Source: Spirochaetaceae bacterium
GTDB taxonomy: Bacteria; Spirochaetota; Spirochaetia; SZUA-6; Bin103
Assembly: GCA_028820215.1 (NCBI GenBank)
Contig: JAPPKD010000211.1
Location: 1 to 41,012 of the forward strand
Length of the DNA stretch: 41,012 bases
Direction of reading: 5' to 3'
Positions 1-9,320 of the stretch are shown piece after piece. The position numbers were made by a program, and so were the translations under genes. The first letter of the stretch is position 1. Each line of letters starts with the position of its first letter. The notes under the pieces were generated by a model that was given only the letters and a program-made list of their open reading frames with translations, was not told where the DNA came from and ran no database searches.

Positions 1-891
1 GGCCTGGGCTGCACCACCGCGATGGTGACCGGCCGCGCGCGGCGCGGCGCGCACGTGTGTCATGTCGCGACACGGGACGGCCTGGGGTCGCGGCGCGTGA
101 CGGTCCGGCTCACCAAGGGGGCGCGGACCCGCGCGCAGGAGGAGGCCGTCGCCGGCCGCGTGGTGCTGCTGGCGCTGGCGGCTGCGGCCGGCGTCGATCC
201 GGCGGCCGTGGCGCCGTGGCCGGAGCCGGAGCCGCTGCAGGTCTCCGTCGACGCCGGCTCGGAGTTGGCGGCGCTCCTCGGCGCGGGGGCGCGGGCGGTG
301 TGCCGGGAAACGGACGGCAGCGTGCTGCCCGATCCGCCGGGGGACCGGCGGTCGCGGGTCGGGGCGCTCCTGTCCGGGGCGTTCAATCCCGTGCACGACG
401 GCCACCGCGGGCTGGCGGCGGCGGCGGCGGCGTTCCTGCGGCTGCCGGTGTCGTACGAGCTGCCGGTGGTGAACGCCGACAAGTCGCCGCTCGACGCGGG
501 CGAGGCGCACCGCCGCGCGGCACAATTCCTGGGACGCGCGGAGCTGTGGCTGACCCGCGCGGCGCTCTACGCGGACAAGGCGGCGCTGTTCCCGGGCGCG
601 GTGTTCGTGGTCGGGGCCGATACGGCCGAGCGGGTGCTGCAGCCGCGCTTCTACGGGGGCGAGCGGCAGATGATGGATGCGGTGGCGGCCATCGGAGCGG
701 CCGGCTGCCGTTTCCTGGTGGCGGCCCGCCCACTTCCGTCCGGGCTGCTGACCCTCGGTCGGCTGCGCGTGCCGGATGCGCTGCGCCCGCTGTTCTTCGA
801 GTTGCCGGCCGACCGGTTCTGCCTGGAGCGCTCGTCCACCGGCATCAGGGACGAGCTGGCCGCGCGAACGCGCGGTTCTGGAGCCGTTTAG
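1..891 (+). CDS. CinA/PncC-like + NadD-like nucleotidylyltransferase fusion (5' partial)
   Basis: The frame is open from base 1, so the gene starts before the window; the stop is TAG at 889-891. The first ~65 residues, from GLGCTTAMVTGR to about VVLLALAAAAG, resemble the CinA C-terminal (nicotinamide-mononucleotide amidohydrolase-like) fold. The second half is a Rossmann-type nucleotidylyltransferase: it has the SGAFNPVHDGH signature (the (H/T)xGH nucleotide-binding motif) near bases 376-408 and an SSTGIR motif near the C-terminus, both as in NadD. PncC makes NaMN from NMN and NadD adenylates NaMN, so a fusion would join two consecutive steps of NAD salvage. I believe similar two-domain proteins exist in plants and some bacteria, but this is from memory. 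The specificity of the second domain (NaMN or another nucleotide) is not shown by the sequence. Confidence 0.72.
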   Translation, partial: GLGCTTAMVTGRARRGAHVCHVATRDGLGSRRVTVRLTKGARTRAQEEAVAGRVVLLALAAAAGVDPAAVAPWPEPEPLQVSVDAGSELAALLGAGARAVCRETDGSVLPDPPGDRRSRVGALLSGAFNPVHDGHRGLAAAAAAFLRLPVSYELPVVNADKSPLDAGEAHRRAAQFLGRAELWLTRAALYADKAALFPGAVFVVGADTAERVLQPRFYGGERQMMDAVAAIGAAGCRFLVAARPLPSGLLTLGRLRVPDALRPLFFELPADRFCLERSSTGIRDELAARTRGSGAV

Positions 892-946
892 ATGGGATTG
901 CCCGGATGTTTACGACCGTGGCGGACCATACTGTCGCGGATGGGCG

Positions 947-2250
947 ATGTCTGAGAGCAAGATCGTAGATACCGGCAAGGTCAAGCCGTACCGTCCGCCC
1001 GGCCAGCGGCGGCAGTGGCGCCTGGTGCTGCTTGTCGGTGCTCTGGTGGTGGGGCTCGCGGTCGCGGCCTACCTGGTGCTCGGACCGCGGCAGGAGCTGT
1101 ATACGTTACGTTCCTACAACGTGGACGAGGTGACCCGTGGCCGCCTGGTGCAGACCACGCAGGCCAGTGGCACGGTGGTCTTCCCGGTGCAGATGACGCT
1201 GCTGAGCCCGGAGGCGGGATCGGCGGCGGCGCTGTACGTACAGGAGGGCGACCGCGTGGAGCCGGGCCAGCTCCTGGCGGAGCTCGCCGCCACCGATCTG
1301 GTGGAAACGCTGGAGGACCTGCGCGCCGATCTGGCCGACGCGGAACGGTCGCTGGCCAAGCAGCGGCTGCAGAGCCGCATCGACCTGGAGCGCAAGCAGC
1401 GCCAGATCGACGACTTGGGGCAGGAGATCGAAGAGGCGACCGAAGAGCGGGACGAGGTGAAGTCGATGGTCGCCGCCGAGGTGTCACCCCCGAGCGACCT
1501 GGAGGCCGCGGAGCGCACCCTGCAGGGGCTGATCGACAACCGCGACGAACAGATCCTGCAACTCGCCGAGGATCGGGAGATCGCGGTGCTGGAGGACCAG
1601 GTATCGCTTGCGTCGATCGACGCGTTGCAGGTCGAGATCCGCCGCCAGCAGGACAAGATCGCTTCGATGGCGGTCACCGCTCCCATGAGCGGCGAGGTAC
1701 TGAGCGTGGAAGCGGCGCTCGGCATCACCGGCAGCGCCGTCAGCGACAACCAGGAGTTGTTCACGATCGCCGACCCGGACAGCGCCGTGATCGAGCTGGA
1801 GGTGCTGGAGCAGTACGCGGGAGCTCTGCAGCTCGGCCAGCCGGTGGAGCTGGGCATCGGGGCGGTCGGGCTGACGGGGTGGGTGACCTCCGTCGGCCGG
1901 GTGGCGCAGCAGTCCCCGGACGGCCTGGGCGCCACGGTGCTGGTGCGCGTGCAGCCCGATCCCGAAGCGGGGCCGTTGCTGTCGGGCGCCACCGCCGTGG
2001 GCGTGCTGGAGGTCGGCGTGACCGAGGCCGCGCTGCTGCTGCCGCGCGGCCCGTACCTGACCACCGGCAGCCAGCGCTACCTGTACCGGATCGAAGGGGA
2101 GCGCGCCGCCAAGATCGCCGTCACCTTCGGCCAGGTGGAAGGCAACCTGGTGGAGGTGCTGACCGGGGTGCAGGCCGGCGACCGGATAATCGTGAGCGGT
2201 TACCAGAATTTCATCGAGCATGACATCGTCGTGCTGGAAGGGAGCGACGC

Positions 2251-2254
<4 letters not shown>
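947..2254 (+). CDS. HlyD/RND-type periplasmic adaptor (membrane fusion protein) of a MacB-like exporter
   Basis: A 435-residue protein. The frame is open further upstream, but the ATG at 947 is chosen because the protein then begins with a short basic cytoplasmic tail followed by one membrane anchor (about residues 26-46). Residues ~72-116 and ~243-285 look like the two halves of a biotinyl-lipoyl-like domain, split by a long charged, heptad-rich coiled coil (~117-242) such as would form the periplasmic hairpin contacting an outer-membrane channel. Beta-barrel and membrane-proximal regions follow. The stop overlaps the next gene's ATG (ATGA at 2251-2254), so it is translationally coupled to the ATPase. 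No TolC-like outer-membrane gene is in the window. The substrate is unknown. Confidence 0.88.
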
Positions 2255-2927
<673 letters not shown>

Positions 2928-2931
<4 letters not shown>

Positions 2932-4535
2932 ATTACCGCGAAGACCTGCGCATGAGCGTGCGCTCGGTGGTGGGCCGGCCGGCCGAGTCGCTGCTGCTGT
3001 CGCTGGGCGTGGCGCTGGCGGTGGGGGCGACCGCCGCCGGCATCGCGCTGGCCGGACGCACCGCCGAGCAATCGAACGAACTCCTGTCGTCGCCGCGATA
3101 TCGGGAGATCGTCGTCGCCGCCCGCGAGGACGCAGACGAGATGGACCTGCCCGCGCAGGTGCAGACCTCGACGGAGGTGAGCATTCTCACCGCCGCCGAC
3201 CTGGAGGCGCGCTCGGTCACGCAGGCGATCGGGTACGCCTATCTGGCCAACCGTACCGGCTTCTGGTTCGGAGACAGCGGCTTCGGCCAGCGTGGCGGAG
3301 GGCAGAACCAGGGCCAGGGAGGGCAGGGCCAAGGTACGCAGACGCAGGGTCCGGACACCGGGCAACAGAGCCAGGCCGGACAGGGCAACCAGGCCGGACA
3401 GGGCAACCAGGCCGCGGGTGGCCAATTTCAGCGCGGACAGGGCGGTCAGGCAGCTCAGCAGGGTCAGGGCGGCCAATTCCAGCGCCAGGGTGGCCAGGCC
3501 CAAGGCGGTCAGGCCGCGCAGCGCGGCCAGCTCCAGCGACAGCCCGGACAGGGACAGCAGGCGCAAGCGGGCCAGGGTCAGCAAGCCCAGGGTCAGCAAG
3601 CCCAGGGTCAACAGGCCGACGCCGGCACCGCAGCGAGTCCGGCCTGGCAGCCCGTTGCGCCGCCCGAGGGACCGCAACCCCAGATCGAGTTCGTGGAAGG
3701 CTGGGAGGTCACCCCCGAGTTCTTCAAGGCCTGGGGCCTGGCGGCAGCCGAGGGGGACGTGTTCCAGGCGGCCGACCTCGACCGGGGCGAGCCGCTGCTG
3801 GTGCTCGGCTCCACGCTGGGCGCCACGCTGTTCGAAGACGGCGAATCGGTGGGCCGCCAGGTCCTCTCGCGCAACCAGCTCTATCGCATCATCGGCGTGC
3901 TGGAGCCCAGCGGCACCGAGGTGGACAGCCTGGCCTTCGCGCCCGCGGTCATCGCCGCTGAGCAGTTCCAGGGGTTCCGGGGCCGCTTCCGGGCTCTGCG
4001 CACCAACCTGCGGTTCATGGTCGACGATCCCGACCAGTTGGAGGAGGCGCGGGCACAGCTCGCCAACTGGTTCGACTCCGCGCACGGCGTGGGCGCGGTG
4101 GCGATCAGCGTCCCGCGGGAGGAGGCGGAGGCGACCGCCGACCGCAACGGCCGGCTGGCCACGGTCATCCTGTTTCTGGCGCTGTCGGCGCTGCTGATCG
4201 CGGCGGTCAACGTCACCAACATCTTCTTCAGCCGCGCCGTCCGCAAACGGCGCACGGTGGGCATCCTCAAGGCGGTCGGAGCGAGCATCCGCCAGGTCTT
4301 CACCGTCTTCTTCCTGGAGGCGATGGCGATCGGTGCCGTCGGCGCGGCCGTCGGGCTGGGACTGTCGGCGCTGCTGTCGCGCCTTATGGAAGAGACCATC
4401 GGCTTCGGAGCGCTGCAGATCGGCCTGATCGTCGTCGGCGTGCTGGTGTCGTGGGGGATCGTCGCGGTCTTCAACGTGGTGCCGGCGTCGGCGGCGGCGC
4501 GGGTGCCCGCCGCCGAAGCGATCCGCTACGAGTAG
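2928..4535 (+). CDS. MacB/LolC-type ABC permease with a Gly/Gln-rich periplasmic insert
   Basis: A 535-residue permease. The ATG at 2928 overlaps the ATPase stop and is chosen because it gives the usual short N-terminus before the first membrane segment (~19-41). A MacB-PCD-like periplasmic domain follows, then three C-terminal membrane segments of the FtsX fold, with a conserved cytoplasmic motif (RAVRKRRTVGILKAVGAS) between the first two. The periplasmic domain is interrupted at about residues 119-229 by a low-complexity stretch almost entirely of Gly, Gln and Ala with occasional Arg, encoded by short tandem repeats. The flanking domain sequence resumes normally, so the gene is not broken. 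The insert is not expected for this family and makes the protein about 110 residues longer than usual. Confidence 0.88.
3282..3615 (+). repeat. Low-complexity coding repeat (Gly/Gln-rich)
   Basis: In-frame repetitive DNA inside the first permease. Clear units are an 18-bp tandem pair (3372-3389 and 3390-3407, caggccggacagggcaac) and a 15-bp unit based on cagcaagcccagggt repeated around 3579-3617. Most of the rest is degenerate permutation of ggnca(g/a) codons. All units are multiples of three, so expansion or contraction would keep the reading frame. Confidence 0.85.
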
Positions 4536-4556
4536 GTAAGGAGTCGAGGAGGAGTC

Positions 4557-5864
4557 ATGCGTACCATCCGCTCCGTACTGACCAGCCTGACGCGTTCGCC
4601 GGTCAAGTCGACCGTGACGCTGTCCACGGTCGGCCTGGGCGTCGGCGTGCTGATCTTCGCGCTTTCGATCAGCGGCGCGTTCAGCCGGCTGGTGTCCGAG
4701 CAGCTCGAAAAGGAAGGCCTGGTGGTGATGGTCGCCAACGTCGAGATCGACGAGGACGGCGAGTTGCAGGCGATACGGCCTCCGCAATTCGACGGCAACG
4801 TGATCGACGCGCTGCGCACCGGCGTGTCCGGAGCCGCGTCGGCCAGCCCCGTCGCGTTCGTCCCGTGGACGGAGTTCCTGGTCGGCGGCAAGCAGTACCG
4901 GTTCCGCAGCGTCGTCGGCGTGAACGAGGACTACCTCGACGTGATGGGCCTGGAGGTGGTCGCCGGCTCCGCGTTCACGGCGGAAGACGTCGCGCAGGGG
5001 GTTCGCGAGGCGATGGTTTCGGAAACCATGGCCGAGGTGCTTTTCGGCTCGCCGGTGGATGCGCTCGGCCAGGTCATCCAGCCGCCGGCCGCGACGCAGG
5101 GACAGGGACAGGCCGGCCAGCGCCGGCGCTTCACGCCGCCCACCTACACGGTGCGTGGGGTCTTCGGCGACCCGAGCGAGATCCAGCGGCGCGCGTACGG
5201 GGTGGGCGACATGATCGTGCCGTCGACCTCGGCGTTTCCGAGCAACGTCAACTCGGCCATGCTGGAGCGGTTCCTGAACTCCCGGATCTCGCTGCGCGTG
5301 CAAGGGAGTGGTCTGGCGACCATCGAGAGCCAGGTGCGCGAGGCGCTTGCCCAGCAGTACGGCGACGACGTGAAGGCCGAGGTGTGGGAAGGGCGCCCGG
5401 ACGGCGGCACCGCCGCCCTCGAAGAGGCGCGTGCCACGGTGGCCACCTTCTCGCTGGTGGTGAACCTGCTCGGCTTCGTACTTCTGGTGACCGGCTGCAT
5501 CGGCATCCTCAGCATCATGCTGGTGGAGGTGCTGGGCCGCACGCGTGAGATCGCCGTGGAACGGGCCGTGGGCGCATCGCGCGGCGTGATTGCGCGCGAG
5601 TTCTTCGCCCGCTCGCTGATCATGGTGAGCGCGGCGGCGCTGATCGGCGTGGCGCTGAGCCTGCTGCTGTCGGGTCCGCTCACCGAACTGGTGGTGCCGA
5701 TCTTCCGCGGCACCACGCAGGCGGAGCTGGGCGGCAGCGTGATCAGCCTGGCCGCGATCCTGATCGGCGTGGGCTCGGCGATCGGCGTCGGCGGGCTGTT
5801 CGGGGTGCTGCCGGTGTTCTCCGCGCTGCGCGTCCCGATCGCGGAGGGAATGCGCGAGGGCTGA
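4557..5864 (+). CDS. MacB/LolC-type ABC permease (second permease)
   Basis: A 435-residue protein with the same architecture as the upstream permease: one N-terminal membrane segment (~19-41), a MacB-PCD-like periplasmic domain, and three C-terminal membrane segments with the REIAVERAVGASRG cytoplasmic loop between the first two. A strong ribosome binding site (gaggagg, about 4545-4552) sits just before the ATG. It also has a much smaller Gln/Gly-rich loop (TQGQGQAGQ, about residues 183-191) at a point in the periplasmic domain. It probably forms a heterodimer with the product at 2928-4535, driven by the ATPase at 2251-2931. It is the last gene of the operon; no clear terminator hairpin follows. 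Confidence 0.9.
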   Translation: MRTIRSVLTSLTRSPVKSTVTLSTVGLGVGVLIFALSISGAFSRLVSEQLEKEGLVVMVANVEIDEDGELQAIRPPQFDGNVIDALRTGVSGAASASPVAFVPWTEFLVGGKQYRFRSVVGVNEDYLDVMGLEVVAGSAFTAEDVAQGVREAMVSETMAEVLFGSPVDALGQVIQPPAATQGQGQAGQRRRFTPPTYTVRGVFGDPSEIQRRAYGVGDMIVPSTSAFPSNVNSAMLERFLNSRISLRVQGSGLATIESQVREALAQQYGDDVKAEVWEGRPDGGTAALEEARATVATFSLVVNLLGFVLLVTGCIGILSIMLVEVLGRTREIAVERAVGASRGVIAREFFARSLIMVSAAALIGVALSLLLSGPLTELVVPIFRGTTQAELGGSVISLAAILIGVGSAIGVGGLFGVLPVFSALRVPIAEGMREG

Positions 5865-5886
5865 GGAAGGCGACGGTTTCGGGGCG

Positions 5887-6384
5887 CTACTCGCCCGGCG
5901 GGCGCGGCATGCTCAGCGTCTGCCAGTCGGCCGTACGCGTGCGTGCCAGATCGACGATCTGGCCGACGTGGTAGTTGGTGTGGGTCACCGCGCGCAGCAA
6001 CGCCTGCAGCACGGTGTGCGGCTCCGCGCGGATGGTGATCGTGCGGTGCAGATCGGCGGGATCCAACTCCGCGAGCGCGCGCTCCAGGCACGCCCAGCCG
6101 GCCTGCCACCTGGCGGTCACCGCCGCCTGGTCGGTCACGTCGTTGCGGAATTCGGAGTCTCGGTCGCGGTCCGGCTTCTCCCCGTCGGTGGTGAGGAAGT
6201 CCGTGAAGCGGGAGCGCAGGTTGCCACCCAGGTGGCGCATGAGCATGGAGACGCTGTTGCCGCGCTCGTCGGGCCGCCAGGACAGGTCTCCGGCCGGCAT
6301 CTGCGCGACCGCCCGCTCGGCATACTCGCGCGCCTTGGCGAACTCGACAGTGACGAAGCGAAGGAATTCGGTCCCAGTGTCCAT
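5887..6384 (-). CDS. DinB-superfamily (DUF1572-like) protein
   Basis: A 165-residue protein. The four-helix DinB fold is suggested by the DUF1572-type block RPDERGNSVSMLMRHLGGNLRSRFTDF, by DGEKPDRDRDSEF, and by a C-terminal TNYHVGQIVDLAR. The histidines in MRHLGGN and YHVGQ are the likely metal ligands. The start at 6384 (ATG GAC ACT) is preferred because relatives begin a few residues before the F-L-R-F helix; an in-frame ATG at 6402 is possible. Members are often thiol-dependent transferases or have no known activity, so no function is assigned. It is divergent from the methyltransferase, with 5' ends that almost touch or overlap. Confidence 0.82.
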   Translation of the reverse strand: MDTGTEFLRFVTVEFAKAREYAERAVAQMPAGDLSWRPDERGNSVSMLMRHLGGNLRSRFTDFLTTDGEKPDRDRDSEFRNDVTDQAAVTARWQAGWACLERALAELDPADLHRTITIRAEPHTVLQALLRAVTHTNYHVGQIVDLARTRTADWQTLSMPRPPGE

Positions 6385-6392
6385 GAGTCGAT

Positions 6393-7202
6393 ATGCTTGC
6401 ATGCGAGGACCGACGCGCCAACGTGGATCAGAACCCGACCGCCGGCGAGCAGCGCTGGGACCCGGAACGCTATCGCCGCTGGGCACCCTACGTACCCGAG
6501 CTGGGCCGCGGCGTGCTCGATCTGCTCGATCCGCGCCCCGGCGAACGGGTGCTCGACCTGGGCTGCGGCGACGGGGAGCTCACCGAGCAGCTCGCCGCGC
6601 GCGGCTGCCGGGTGCTGGGCGTCGACCGCAGCGCCGAGTTCGTGGCGGCGGCGCGGCAGCGCGGGCTGTCCGCTCGGGAGGCCGACGCGCGCCACCTGGC
6701 CGGACCGGAGCTGGCGGCGGGGAGCTTCGACGCCGTGTTCTCCAACGCCGTGCTGCACTGGATACCGGAGGCGGCGGCGGTCATCGCCGGCGTCCGGCGT
6801 CTGCTCCGCCCCGGCGGACGGTTCGTGGCCGAGTTCGGCGGAGCCGGCAACATCGCCGCGGTCCGGGACGCCTTCCACGAAGCCCTGCGCCGCCGCGGCA
6901 TCGACGCGGTCGCCCGTGATCCCTGGTACTTCCCCACGGACGGCGAGTACCGGCGCCTCTTGGAGGCACACGGGTTCGAGGTCACCGGCATCCGGCTGTT
7001 CCCGCGCCCCACGCCGGTGCCGGGCACGCTCACCGAGTGGATGCACACCTTCGCGGCGGCGTTCCTGGACCCGCTGGACCAGCATGCGCGGCAGCAGGTC
7101 GAGGAGGAGGTCTCAGCCGCCGCCGCTCCCGTGTTGCGCGGCGCCGACGGCGCCTGGACGGTCGACTACGTAAGGCTACGCTTTCGTGCCGTCCGGCGCT
7201 GA
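6393..7202 (+). CDS. Class I SAM-dependent methyltransferase
   Basis: Up to 269 residues. SAM-binding motif I is VLDLGCGDGELTEQL, the acidic end of strand 2 is VLGVDRS, motif II is FDAVFSNAVLHWI and motif III is RLLRPGGRFVAEFGG. The N-terminal W-D-P-E-R-Y segment and the overall pattern match trans-aconitate-methyltransferase-like and methyltransferase-11/25-type enzymes; the acceptor cannot be told. The ATG at 6393 lies only 8 bases from the divergent DinB start; a GTG at 6423, giving a protein that begins (V)DQNPTAGEQRWDPERY, is equally credible and would free room for a promoter. It converges with the aldolase gene 4 bases downstream. Confidence 0.87.
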   Translation: MLACEDRRANVDQNPTAGEQRWDPERYRRWAPYVPELGRGVLDLLDPRPGERVLDLGCGDGELTEQLAARGCRVLGVDRSAEFVAAARQRGLSAREADARHLAGPELAAGSFDAVFSNAVLHWIPEAAAVIAGVRRLLRPGGRFVAEFGGAGNIAAVRDAFHEALRRRGIDAVARDPWYFPTDGEYRRLLEAHGFEVTGIRLFPRPTPVPGTLTEWMHTFAAAFLDPLDQHARQQVEEEVSAAAAPVLRGADGAWTVDYVRLRFRAVRR

Positions 7203-7206
7203 CCGG

Positions 7207-7965
7207 TCAGCCGCGCACGCGGCTCATGTACTCCGCGGCGCCCGCCTGCAGCCAGCCGCCGACGCCGGTCAGCACGAAGCGGACCCCCTGGTCGATGTAG
7301 GAGGCGACGTCCGCGGTGGAGGTCAGGGTGCCGGCGGTGCGCCCTGCCGCCACGATGCGGCGGAGGGAGTCGTCGATCTTCGCCTGCACGTCGGGGTGCC
7401 CGTGGTTGCCGATGTGGCCCATCGAGGAGGCGAAGTCCGAGGGCGCCACGAAGAACACGTCGATGTGGTCGACCTCCAGGATCTCGTCCAGGTTGCCGTG
7501 GGCGACGATGTCCTCGATCAGGACGATCAGGCAGGTCTCCTCGTTGCCGCGCGCGGTGTAGTCGGCCACTCCGTGGTACTGCCGGCTGCCGTACAGGCCG
7601 CGGGCGCCGGCGGGCGCGAACTTGCCGCCCTGCACGACGTTCTCGGCCTCGGCGCGGGTGTTCACGTGCGGGACCACGACCGCCTGGGCGCCACGGTCCA
7701 GGGTGCGGTAGATCAGCCCCTGGTGATTGTCGTTGACGCGCACCACGGAGGTCAGGCCCCAGATGTCGCAGGCGCGGGTGAGGTTGCCCAGCTCGGCGGC
7801 GTCGACCGGCCCGTGCTCTCCTTCCAGCCAGATCCCGTCGACCCCGGTCGCCTCCGCGATCGCCCCGAACGTGTCGATGTCGTCGGGATGGGTGATGCCC
7901 GACACCACGGTGGCCACCTCACCGGCGGCCAGCCGGTGCTTGATGCGGTTCTTGCGCAGTTCCAT
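7207..7965 (-). CDS. HpcH/HpaI-family aldolase
   Basis: A 252-residue TIM barrel of the class II pyruvate-dependent aldolase family (HpcH/HpaI, KDR/2-keto-3-deoxy acid aldolases). Family features seen are GIWLEGEHGP (the D/ExEH segment), RVNDNHQG, the GAQAVVVPHVNT strand with its conserved Pro, GARGLYG, and LIEDIVAHGNLDEIL carrying the metal-binding Glu. The expected reaction is retro-aldol cleavage of a 2-keto-3-deoxy acid to pyruvate plus an aldehyde. It lies 31 bases downstream of the enolase-superfamily gene on the same strand, so dehydratase and aldolase probably act in sequence. No good ribosome binding site precedes the ATG. Confidence 0.88.
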   Translation of the reverse strand: MELRKNRIKHRLAAGEVATVVSGITHPDDIDTFGAIAEATGVDGIWLEGEHGPVDAAELGNLTRACDIWGLTSVVRVNDNHQGLIYRTLDRGAQAVVVPHVNTRAEAENVVQGGKFAPAGARGLYGSRQYHGVADYTARGNEETCLIVLIEDIVAHGNLDEILEVDHIDVFFVAPSDFASSMGHIGNHGHPDVQAKIDDSLRRIVAAGRTAGTLTSTADVASYIDQGVRFVLTGVGGWLQAGAAEYMSRVRG

Positions 7966-7996
7966 GCCGCGACGGTAGCACGCGCGGCGGCCCGCT

Positions 7997-9178
7997 TCAG
8001 TCCGCCGTGAGGTCGGCGGACGTGGTGGTGTTGCGCTCGATGTAGTCCCAGTCGTAGCTGACGCCCAGGCCCGGTCCGTCGGGAACGGGCACGCAGCCGT
8101 CGGCGCCGACCGCGTCGGGCTGGTCGCTGTACCCGTCGTACACCGGCGGGACCAAGTTGCGCATGCCGGGACCCATCAGCGCCAGCTCGTAGAGGTGGGT
8201 GTTGCGCAGCGCCGAGACCACCGCCCGGTGGGCGGGTCCGCAGGCGTGCACCTGCAGGTCGAGCCCGAACGCCTCGCTGAGGTGGGCGATCTTCATCACG
8301 CCGGTGATGCCCAGGTCGTACTCGGGATCGGCGTGGATCATGTCGCAGCCGCCGGCCACCAGGAACGCTGCCTTCTGCTCCAGCGTGCGCACGTGCTCGG
8401 TGACCAGCAAGGGCGTCGACAGCCGCTCGCGCAGGCGGCGGTGCCCTTCCGCGGCGATGCCGGCGTCGCGGTACGGGTCCTCGTACCAGAAGCAGCCGAT
8501 CTCGTCGCAGACGCGGCCGACCGCCAGCGCATCGTTCCAGGTGCGGAGCTGGCACGCCGGGTCCAGCATGATGCGCCAGCCGTCGCCGACGCGGGCGCGC
8601 ACCGCGCGCAGGTTGTCACTCTCGCGCGCTACGTCACCGTCGTTCCAGCCGTGGATCTTGAACCCCGCGAAGCCGGCCGCCTGGCATTCGGCGGCGAAGT
8701 CCGCGAACGCCTGCGGGCTGTTCAGACCGCCGGGCCCCAGTTGCCCGTGATAGGTGCTGGCGTACGTCGGCAGCCGCTCACGGAAGCCGCCCAGCAGCCG
8801 CGACACCGAGGTGCCCAGCCGCTTGCCGGCCAGGTCCCAGAGGGCGATGTCCAGCACGCCCTGCCCCATGTGGTCGAAGGCGCGCAGCTCCCGCTTCAGG
8901 TCGTCGTAGATCTGCTCGCGCCGGTCCGGGTCCCGCCCGATCAGCAGCGGCGCCAGCATCTGGGCCTGCGCAAGCGAGGCGGGCGTGCCCACCCAGTGCG
9001 TGACGTATTCGCCGCTGGCCCCGTCGTCGGTGCTGACGCGCACCGCGAAGCGGCGGGCGGTGTGAGTGGCGCCCTTGACGTAGGCCATGTTGCCGACGCC
9101 GGCGGCGGCCTGCTCAAGCCCGATGTCGGGCACGTCGAACGAGAACTCGTGAATCTGAACGCGGTCGATCCGGCTCAC
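7997..9178 (-). CDS. Enolase-superfamily dehydratase (mandelate racemase/muconate lactonizing type)
   Basis: A 393-residue protein with an MR/MLE capping domain and a (beta/alpha)7-beta barrel. Probable metal ligands are Asp206 (MLDPA), Glu233 (WYEDP) and Glu261 (VTEH). Probable catalytic groups are Lys174/His176 (FKIHGW), Asp284 or Asp288 (IHADPEYDLG) and His311 (VHACG), a layout of the mandelate-racemase subgroup typical of sugar-acid dehydratases. It is not an evident o-succinylbenzoate synthase, which would need a second catalytic Lys near the sixth strand. The start is GTG at 9178 with a good GGAGG about 6 bases upstream. First gene of a two-gene operon with the HpcH/HpaI aldolase. Substrate unknown. 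Confidence 0.88.
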   Translation of the reverse strand: MSRIDRVQIHEFSFDVPDIGLEQAAAGVGNMAYVKGATHTARRFAVRVSTDDGASGEYVTHWVGTPASLAQAQMLAPLLIGRDPDRREQIYDDLKRELRAFDHMGQGVLDIALWDLAGKRLGTSVSRLLGGFRERLPTYASTYHGQLGPGGLNSPQAFADFAAECQAAGFAGFKIHGWNDGDVARESDNLRAVRARVGDGWRIMLDPACQLRTWNDALAVGRVCDEIGCFWYEDPYRDAGIAAEGHRRLRERLSTPLLVTEHVRTLEQKAAFLVAGGCDMIHADPEYDLGITGVMKIAHLSEAFGLDLQVHACGPAHRAVVSALRNTHLYELALMGPGMRNLVPPVYDGYSDQPDAVGADGCVPVPDGPGLGVSYDWDYIERNTTTSADLTAD

Positions 9179-9284
9179 AGGAACCTCCGGGAAACCTGAC
9201 GGTCGTTCCCGATCATAGCGGGTCGAGCCCGTCAGAGCCCGTGCAGATCGTTTGCGCGGGAAGGTCGTACAGAGGACCGATCGC

Positions 9285-9314
9285 TTGACGAGTGGGACAC
9301 AAATGTCCTATTGC
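9285..9314 (+). promoter_or_regulatory. Candidate promoter for the hicA-hicB fusion
   Basis: A -35-like TTGACG (9285-9290) and a -10-like TATTGC (9309-9314) are separated by 18 bases. The GTG at 9321 lies exactly where transcription would start, which suggests a leaderless message; no ribosome binding site is visible before it. The -10 match is weak. Confidence 0.42.
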
Positions 9315-9320
9315 TCATGT

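Noticed and set aside
3282..3615. CRISPR-like or intergenic repeat array
   Set aside because: Repeats are short, contiguous without spacers, in frame, and inside a continuous permease gene.
7997..9178. The enolase-superfamily gene as the missing menC
   Set aside because: The apparent catalytic set (KxH, Asp, His311) is of the mandelate-racemase type, and its partner is an aldolase; it also lies outside the men operon, beyond the accessory island.
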